Shown: positions 55,801-64,000 of the stretch, one piece after another | Layout of the letters: the number at the start of each line of letters is the position of its first letter | Numbering within the stretch: the first letter of the stretch is position 1 | NCBI GenBank assembly: GCA_948567375.1 | Contig: OX419762.1 | Span: forward strand, 42,389,034-42,453,033 | DNA: 64,000 nucleotides | Source: Lunularia cruciata | Lineage: Eukaryota; Streptophyta; Marchantiopsida; Lunulariales; Lunulariaceae | Direction: 5' to 3' | Program-made: the position numbers and the translations under genes | Notes under the pieces: generated by a model | What the model saw: only the letters and a program-made list of their open reading frames with translations | Told to the model about the DNA's origin: nothing | The model's database searches: none

Positions 55801-58100
55801 ATTATAAATGAATGAGATTTGTTGTTATTAGTAGAATGTGAGCATGGTTGTAGAGATAGCCCATATCCCTCTCCTTTGCAAGGCACCTTGTGTTGTTTCC
55901 TTGAGGAGACCGCCTGAGTGGTGATAAAGATGCCCAATAATCTCAATCACCAAAAGGACAAAAGAATCAGAGGATACTCATGGTGTGCAATATAGTACTC
56001 CTTGCACCAAGAGGCAATTGTCTCTACTCCTTGACTTATATGTTTGTCCATGCCAAGGAATCTACTCTTAAGGGGTTCACAACCATCATGTCATGCAAGG
56101 TACATCAATTATCCATGAAAGTAATAATATCTATTCTCACAAAATGAGGAGGTGATCCTAGTAGATCCAGCCATTGCTTAATTTGAACATGGGAGAGTGT
56201 AGTTCATAGGATTTGAGTCACTATATTGTGGACTATATCATGCACTAAGGTGAGCTCTCCACCTACTACACAATGTAAAATGTGTATACTATGATCATAT
56301 AGAGCCACATACACACTAGTCTAGTAGCCCTAGGTGTGTTGGATGTTGTATAGCTAGCCTCAATTGTAGAGTTGTGGTAAACTCTTGGAAAGTAAATTGG
56401 AAGTCTCTATCAAGGGAAGGCCTTGAGCTAGGGTTAGATCCTTTCACTCCACAAGAGAGATCCTAGCTTTATTAGGTAGCGGCACATCAATGAGGATGCT
56501 AGTAAGGATGTGAGTATACATACATTCAGATTTTCTTGAATCTTCCTAGAGTCTAGGGATACAAAGTCAATAAATGTATGGAGTGTTGTGCATGCACACT
56601 TTGGCAATAGGTCACAAGCCAATTAAATATATGTTTGGAAGTTGTAAATACCTAAATCCATTGTCTTGATAGGTTCCAAAAGAAAGGAACACTCTTGATG
56701 TAAGAAATTATTGGCTAAAAGTGGATCATCAGATCACATGCTCCTAAATATGCTTCTAGTGTAGTAGGCTCTTGAATATGACCCTACATCCACCCATGAC
56801 TACAAAGCTATCTATAGCCTACCGCACTCATCTGAGAAACACTGAATTATTGGAGCATTCATAGCCCTACTAGAGTAGAGAAAGTGTGGTGTATGGTACT
56901 ATGAAATGTACATAAATGGGACACATGCATCTTTGTAGGCGGGTAATTATGTGCCAAATATGAGGTCCTGTGGATGTAACAATGGATAAGAATGGAATAG
57001 GCCACCTTTTGTTTCCCTAACCAAGGAAGGAGGTGAAAATGGGTTGAAGTTTGGACCAAAGTTCCATGCATAAATGAGCTACAAAAGTCCTCTTGACCCA
57101 AACTAGAGCACAAAACTCTCAGAGCACCCCTATGGGGAAATGAAATCCTAGTCTGAAGTCAAAGGAAGAGAATATTGTGCATGGACTCTAGACTTTGCAT
57201 TTATGAGTCTGGACTAATAAACCCAAGGTCTTTAAGTTGAGTGTGAAAGCAAACATAGCTCAAATACATCCTCCAAAGGGTCTACAATATGAGTATTGCC
57301 CAAGAAGGATGGGAAAAGACACAAAGGAAAAGCAACTGCCACCTATCATAAAGCCGCATAGTTTCCTATGGCAAAGAGAGGCCACCCTAGGGAATCCCCT
57401 TAGCATGTGCACTTGATTGATGCCAAATATCTGAATTCTCATGTTGTAGTATGGTGGTTGTACAACAAAGGTATCTTGATACCATAAAAAGCCCAAAGAA
57501 AAGTAATCAAGGAGGAATCTAATCTCTTGTTGAGCAAAGAAAACAAAAAATCTTAACAAGAAATGATATTTAAGGCATGGGGACATCAACTTGAACCATT
57601 ACCCTTACCCAATTTGAATGGATGTTCAAATATGCTTGAATGCAAGAAATAACTATCTCACATCCTCCTAGAGTAGCCATACAAATTGATGGGGAGACAA
57701 TAAGGATGAAAGGAGTGTCAAAGGTGTAAGCAAAGCAAAGAGTAGGTGGGACTAAATAAAGCATAATATCCCCAATAGCAATGGGGCATACACCTTAGGT
57801 CTACTTTGAAAGGACTAGGAGATAAGAAGCATTAAAATAACAAGCTGCTCTACGTGGTATATGAGCTCTAAGCAATGTAGTGACAAAAGGCAAAGAGAAA
57901 GGGAAAGGGAAAGCTAGAATCTAGATTATCTAGGGAGAGACAATCTTCTAGGTACTCAAAAACCAAAAAAATGGCCCACCCATAAAAAGACATGGAGAAT
58001 GGAGGAAAGCATGACCAAAGAAAAACTCTATAAGTTATAACTTGTCAACATGTTCATAATCATGAAGGAAAGGAGGGACATCCTCAATGGCAAGTGGATG
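55800..58100 (-). pseudogene. Non-LTR (LINE-like) reverse transcriptase remnant
   Basis: On the minus strand, with many stops: VQVDVPHALNIISC-like text near 57590 (catalytic Asp region), then GDSLGWPLFAIGNYAAL at about 57395 (the QGDPLGxxLFA motif), and FLGNTHIVDPLEDVFEL at about 57290 (the position of the second catalytic box, normally with two Asp before THI). Order and spacing fit one RT. Text down to about 55800 is equally decayed and may be its C-terminal part. The motif at 40280-40150 belongs to the same family. Confidence 0.6.
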
Positions 58101-58118
58101 GAAGATGCATAAGAATGA

Positions 58119-60970
58119 TGTAATATTATTGAGTTAGCTAAGTATAGCTAAAAAGAGGTTAGAACTAGCATACATTTGGGAATTCTAAGAGTTGTAGAAG
58201 CATCTAAGAAGTTCTTGGTGAGAAGTTTATAGAAAATTCCAAAGGATTGAGTAGCTTATACACCAAATGAATGCTTAGCTTAGCTTGTACTCCAAGAAAA
58301 GTGGTTTCTAGAAAGAAACTTATGGGGAAGCTTTCATGTAAATACCAAATCCCAGCCTCAACTAAAGTATTCAAAGTTTCACTCATTTGAGAGTTCTTAG
58401 TTTGATCTTCCATTCTTCTATTTCTCTCCTTGATTTGATACATTAATATTAGCGTGTGAATGAGATCTACGGATCACAACATGCATTAGTTCTTCCACAT
58501 CCATGTACCACCAAAGAATGATTTCCAAAATTCATTCTTGTACACTTTGATTAGAATTTTCTAAATTTTATTGCTTTGTCTTATGAACTATTTATCCTTT
58601 TGATTGTAACTTACAAAGAATGATGGAAGTTTTGCATATACATATTAACTTAGATATAATTTTGAGCAAGTATTCTGGTAAAGTAGTAGTTATGGTAGTG
58701 AATGCAAGAATGCTTGAAGTTATTATTGCTACAAATAACAAATCAAGCATTTTATTTGATTGTTGGAGGAGAAGGATAGTGATGATCAATAAATTGATTA
58801 AATGAAGAGAGCATCATATCAAGAATTAGAAGATCTCCCAAAACCAAAGATATTTGAAGGCAAGAATTTGTCAAGTACGCTGGAGATTTTTTTTTTCATT
58901 GTGGTTATTATTTCAAAGTTACAAATCTTTTAGATGATCAAGACTCATCCTCTTTGCTTTGAGTCAATTAAAGTGGTAAATTTGGTTGCAATTTTGGGTA
59001 GAACAAGGTCAATGGTAATTTTTACTCCAATCTTAATATGGAAAGACTTCAAGGGTGCAACATTTAAGAGATTCCAAGCAAAGAAAGTTGCACAAGTTTT
59101 ACAAGATTGATTGGAGGAACTATGGCAAATTGGTTCTATGAGAGTTTATATTAAAAAATTTCAAAATAAAATAATTTAGCTCCTAGATATATATTAAAGA
59201 AAAAATTGTGAGAGGCTTGAAATTTCACACCCAATTGGAAAAACCCATATGTAAATTTAACATTTAGAAGGAACCATATAATTAGCTAAGCACTTTGATT
59301 CCTTAGTTGTAACAACATAGGCTTGACTTAGGCCTCCATAAAACCTACAAATACATTAAGCATGGATGGATAAGGCAATACCCATGGAAATTAATGCAGT
59401 CCAACACATACCACTTAACATTGTCAACCAGAGATGGTTGAAAGAAAATGGTGGCTACTTTTATTGTCACCAAATCAAGAATCACATTAAATAATATCCA
59501 AATAAGAATAGATAAATTTGACCAATTACTTAGATGGAGTCATTGGAGCACAAGTTCAAATAAATAAAGGTTCCAAATAGAAGATATTAATATATTTATT
59601 GAGAACTTTATTAGTTCTAATGAGATTGAAAGCTTGATCTTTAAAAAATTAACTCATTTGCAAAACATGATCTCAAGCAATAGTTGTGAAATTTTGGTTC
59701 TTAGGATTACATGTCTATGTAATTAGCAAAGAAAGTAGATATTCTTATCAAACCAATATTATAAAATAAATTGATGATGGTAGATGATAGGAAGTGTTTT
59801 TGTATTCTATACCTCACATCTAGTTGAATTTAAGGTTGAGAAAGTGCATATAGTGTACACTAGATTAATAAAGCTCCATTACATTACAATATCATTCTAG
59901 GTGTTCTTGGCTTGAATTTCATAAGGTTCAATTTAATTGGGTTTGATAAAAAATTCAAGTGCAAAACAAAGATAAGAATTATTGATAAGGTTATGTTGCA
60001 TCTCTAAGATAAATATCTAAAAGCAATAAATACCAAGATGGGAAGTTTGTAAGTGTAATGATTATTGAATAGGCTTTGGAAAAAGATATTCTTATTTTTA
60101 CTATTTGGATCAATTTGATATTGCAAGGAAAATATGATGAGGATAACAAATCTCAAAAAGAGGTGGTTAATTAGATAATACACGAGTTTACATTTGTGCC
60201 AAAAAGGTTACCTTTAATTGAAATATACACTTAAAGATCAAGCTATTGCCAAGTAATACTCTAGTGAGTAAACCAATCTATTGGATCTCACCAAAAGACT
60301 TAGAAGAACTCCAAATAACATTGAACAAGTTGTTGGAGAAGTATTTCATATAACACAATACACTTTTTTGGAGAGAATTGGTATTATTTGTACCAAAGAA
60401 AGATGAATTGCTTTGATTTTGTATTGACTACCATAATTTTCATAAAAAAAATTGTGAAGAATTTGCACCCTTTGCCTTATATTGATGACTTGTTGGATCA
60501 ACTAAGTGGAGCATGACACTTCTCTAAGTTGGATCTTTGAAGAAATTATGGGTAAACTCCAATTGATAGAGGAGATGTATTAAAGATTACCTTTTGTATA
60601 AGATATGAGCATTTTGAATGGGTTTTTACCTATTGTGCTCACTAATGCTCCAATAGTTTTCATGAACTAAATTCCTATGTAGAGGGGTTAGTGTATGGAT
60701 ACATGATAGTATTCTTGGATGAAATATTAATTTACATAAGACAAAGGTGGAACACAAGAATCACATCATTATGACAATGGAAAGTCTATTGTATGAAATC
60801 CAAGTGAGTCTTTTAGAAGAAGAAAGTTACCTTCTTGAGTCACAAGGTTTAAATACAGGAGATCAAGATGGAAGAGTAGAAAATCATAGCTTTTACCAAT
60901 TGGTGTACTATTAAAGATGCTACAAAATTTTGGGGATTTAATGGATTGAAAAGCTTTATGGATAGTTCAT
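58119..60970 (+). mobile_element. Highly degraded gypsy element G3 (G0/G1 family)
   Basis: Starts with a decayed LTR (TGTAATATTATTGAG at 58119 to about 58441), then a PBS-like TTAATATTAGCGTGTGAATG. Pre-gag and gag remnants match G1 to about 59600 (for example the AAGGCAAGAATTTGTCAAG region and the CATGGATGG..CAATACCCATGGAAATTAATGC region). Protease traces lie at 59620-59940 and RT traces at 60230-60780 (AAGCTATTGCCAAGTAATACTC, CTAAGTTGGATCTTTG, TTCTTGGATGA near 60712). Similarity fades after about 60970; no right LTR is seen. Substitution load is much higher than in G0. Confidence 0.75.
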
Positions 60971-61017
60971 ATGAGGTCTCAAGTAGAATTTATGAACATC
61001 CAAATATTTCTAAACCT

Positions 61018-61660
61018 ATTCTTTGGAATAAGTTCTTTTGGGTATTTTCAAGTATATGAAGAGTAGTAAAGAATAGTGAAAATAAGAGTGTTACAATGAA
61101 GAAGTTTTGTAGATGGTAGGAAAGGAAATGTACAATGGCAAAGAACTAAAATTTGTGGAGATCAGGAGTTAGAGCAATTACACTTTCCAAAGGGAAGTTG
61201 GGGAGTTAGCTTTCTTCATAACTCTAATTGTTACAAAAGTGAGCATTAGATAATTTCTTAGGTTTTGTAGCTCCCAAGTGGTCTTGCTATTTAAGCATAA
61301 GGTATGAAAATCTGAATATCTTGAACATTTTTGGTTTTGGGGGAATTCTTTGGAATAGGTTCTTTGTGGCATTGTTAATTACTTGAAGGGTAGTAGGAAA
61401 TAGTGCAAATAAGAGCATACAATGAAGAATTTTTGTAGATGGTAGGAAAGAAAATGTACAATAGCAAAGAATCCAAATATGTGAATATAAGGAGTTAAAT
61501 CATTTACACTTTTTGAAGCTAAATTGAGGAGTTAAATTAATTTTTAATTATAACTACCAAAAAGTGAGCATTAGTTCATTTTCTTAGCTTTGTAACCCCC
61601 AAGTAATTTTTTGGTGATTTAAGCTTGATAGTGCTTTCTCATTTTGTTTGAACAAAAGGT
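61018..61660. repeat. 327-bp tandem duplication
   Basis: CTTTGGAATA at 61021 and 61348, GTAGATGGTAGGAAAG at about 61108 and 61435, and GTGAGCATTAG followed by TTAG(G/C)TTTGTA at about 61239 and 61565 recur in order with constant offset. Two units of a directly repeated AT-rich sequence of unknown kind. Confidence 0.7.
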
Positions 61661-63467
61661 TAATAAAGTTAAAGAGCAATTGCTCTTTGTTGCTTTGCTT
61701 TACTCTGATTTAAGTGTCAATTCTTTGCTTTGTATATCTTGAGGAATATTTGTAGTGAGTGATGTTGATTGCCATGTTTGTTTAATTTTTGGTACAATCC
61801 TCTTGAAGTAGTGTCTTGATGGGACTTAAGTGACCTATAGTTTTGACAATATGCAATAGAAGCAAAGATGAAGACTAATCATTGAGGTGAAGACTCTTTG
61901 TAGGAGTGCATGTTTTTTGTGGAAGAGGAGAACATGGCTCTTTGTAGGAGTACTCTTTGTATTGAAGTAGCCTCTTTGCATCAAACTCAATCATCACTTC
62001 TAGAGTTTAGTTGGGATAGCAAGAATCCTTGTATTATCCATTGATTTACAATTTTGTACTTAGAATTATTATTGAGTAGCATGCATCCTTGAGTATAATT
62101 ATTTTGGACTCAAGAAGTAAAAGAAGTTATAGATAAAAAAAAAAGTCAAGGAGCTTTCAAATTCAAAAATACTTCATATACAATAAATGAGAAGAATACA
62201 AAAGTTCTACAAATAGAAGCTTTTAGATTATTCTATTTTTTAATAATTTGGTACAATAACCATAAATTCTTGAACTCTTAAAATTAAAATCTTAAATATA
62301 AATAAATAATAGCTACCATAAATCAACACTCAACTTTCAAATCCTTAGATGAAGCTATCAAAATTGTCAACCATAATCCTTCATTTCACATGTAAATTAT
62401 ACTTAGTACATAATTTCACTTTCCTGATTCTTAACATCATATTTTTGGTGCTTGATGCTTTGTTTACTCCATGAACTCTGTGCCTCTAAAGGCCAATTTT
62501 CTTTCCATATGCAGAAAAGCAACCACAAGGACAATAACAATACTTTACATGGAATGATAATGTGGTATATAAGATAAAATTAAAAACATACTAAGATAAA
62601 GTCTAACAATAATTGTCTTACCATCAAACCATTATTATGATAAAGGTCTTTATTTACTAAGTGCCCTACTTGTTAATTCACAAACTACTTAACTAGCCAA
62701 AGACTTCACACAAAGTCTTAATTTCTTATAGATATCTTCAACTTGACAAAGCTCTAATAGATGACTATATAGTATATGTCCAAAATTATATTTTATTTGA
62801 ATCACAAATTTCCTTGCTATATAAAAGTTCAAGTTCCTGAAATTAACAATGTGCATTAGCTATTTAAGATAAAAAATTTCTATGTGGCTTCATACAATTT
62901 ATATCCTTTCAATTAGACCAAAAACTCAATCTTCTACCAGCATATTCATTATTTGCTATACCTTACACTACTCATGATCATCTTTCAATAAAGGCAAAGA
63001 TGATTGATGTCCATTTGTAAATTTATTAAAAAAAACATACTTTTCCTCATACTTTCTTGAAGAAAATTCATAAAACATAGGATTTTGTTTTATGTAAGAT
63101 TTCAACTCCAATAAGTCATTCTTCAAACTCGTGCTCTAATAAGTCATTACTCCAACTTGTACTTTGATGGTGAATGGATAAATGTATCATGGGTTAAACT
63201 TCCATTTTCTTATCAAAGGTAAATTAGTTGTGGATAGACATACTTGATTCTTAACTTAAACTTTATATCTTGCTTATGTGATTGACATATTACCTTTATT
63301 GATTTATGAGAGGATAAACTTCTTCCTTAGTTGTTGAATTTCTAAGTGAATCCTATACTTAAAATCTATAACTACTGCAAGTTTGGTTGTTATACTCCTT
63401 TTTCTTCCTACTTTATTGAAGAAATATAATGAATAGGGATATTAAGCATACATCAAGTAAGAGATGT
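61660..63467. other. AT-rich region; no gene seen
   Basis: No open frame with recognisable motifs on either strand. Scattered short stretches on the minus strand (63100-63300) might be old retroelement text but cannot be supported. Confidence 0.3.
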
Positions 63468-63615
63468 GTTCTTTGGGTATACATTCACAAGATATTCCAT
63501 AATTCTTGTTCCTCCAAGGTGAATCTTCAACCCATGTCTTCGTTCTTTGGGTATACATTCACAAGATATTCCATAATTCTTGTTCCTCCAAGGTGAATCT
63601 TCAACCCATGTCTTC
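63468..63615. repeat. 74-bp perfect tandem duplication
   Basis: The unit starting GTTCTTTGGGTATACATTC occupies 63468-63541 and repeats without visible change at 63542-63615. The lack of differences suggests a recent event or an assembly artefact. Confidence 0.93.
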
Positions 63616-64000
63616 AATGGTCTCATAGGCTCTCTTTTTTTGCTTTTCACATTGCTAGTTATAAGTAGTGAATAAATAAGTTCTCCAAAACATACTTGTA
63701 ATTCATTCCTCTATCTATGATTATTATTGTAGAAAATTTATAGTAAGAGAAGATAATATTTCTATATATACAAGTAAAGTTAAATGTAATAAAAACCTCA
63801 GTTTTAGTCCTTACATGAATGATGTTATTAGCATATCCACAAAGAAAACCATAGAATCAAAGTGGATAGATGTAAGAAATATTTCATAGACTAAGTTCTT
63901 ACTCACTTGTTTCTATTTTTTGTACATGAATAAGGAGAGGTTGCAATAAATATACAAAATTTCTGTATTAACTATATTATTGTTCTACTTGTGTAAGAAT
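63616..64000. other. AT-rich window end; no gene seen
   Basis: No recognisable feature on either strand. Confidence 0.3.

Noticed and set aside
1-64000. tRNA, rRNA or CRISPR features
   Set aside because: I looked for cloverleaf-type T-loop sequences, rRNA core motifs and regularly spaced repeats and saw none that could be supported; PBS sites only mimic tRNA ends.

Overview
The window looks like nuclear DNA from a plant, and no intact host gene is visible. The organism call is inference. The only host-type gene is an A-type (plant-style) cytochrome P450 with two phase-0 introns, present as three broken copies. Almost everything else is transposable-element DNA dominated by Ty3/gypsy chromoviruses. 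A 124-bp insert in one P450 intron encodes a cyanobacterial-type sulfate-ABC-transporter ATPase fragment (CysA). Among land plants that gene is known from plastid genomes of liverworts and hornworts, so a bryophyte is my leading guess; other plants are not excluded.

Layout. Bases 1-3150: a decayed minus-strand, coiled-coil-coding repeat family (copy A). 3165-4150: repeat R. 4150-8409: P450 copy 1 with its upstream region and a second stray exon 2. 9186-12072: P450 copy 2, the most complete. 13050-15710: a minus-strand Ty1/copia remnant. 16624-31380: three gypsy elements nested inside one another (G0 contains G1, which contains G2), each with long terminal repeats and a matching 5-bp target-site duplication. 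31381-32260: gypsy gag and protease scraps with foldback repeats. 32700-34612: a hAT-like transposase remnant. 35790-40140: copy B of the minus-strand family, with LTR-like ends. 40761-50482: a minus-strand gypsy element inserted into a second copy of repeat R. 51170-55148: P450 copy 3. 55800-58100: a non-LTR reverse-transcriptase remnant. 58119-60970: a very degraded G0/G1-family gypsy. 60970-64000: AT-rich sequence with short tandem duplications. The order [minus-strand family - R - P450 upstream - P450] occurs twice, so the window holds a large segmental duplication later expanded by insertions.

The most notable object is the minus-strand gypsy element at 40.8-50.5 kb. Its pol region reads protease, then a complete DNMT3-type cytosine-5 DNA methyltransferase domain, then reverse transcriptase, RNase H and integrase, and ends in a PHD finger rather than a chromodomain. 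It therefore carried both a DNA-methylation writer and a probable histone reader. This copy is dead: RT has an internal deletion, and about nineteen in-frame stops interrupt the frame. Every stop I traced is TAG or TGA and none is TAA, as expected from deamination of methylated CAG and CGA sites.

Other points of interest are a small conserved open reading frame ahead of gag in both chromovirus families, dense heat-shock-element-like arrays in the G0/G1 LTRs, the precisely bounded plastid-like insert, and a hairpin-templated insertion in a P450 exon. I saw no tRNA, rRNA or CRISPR feature.
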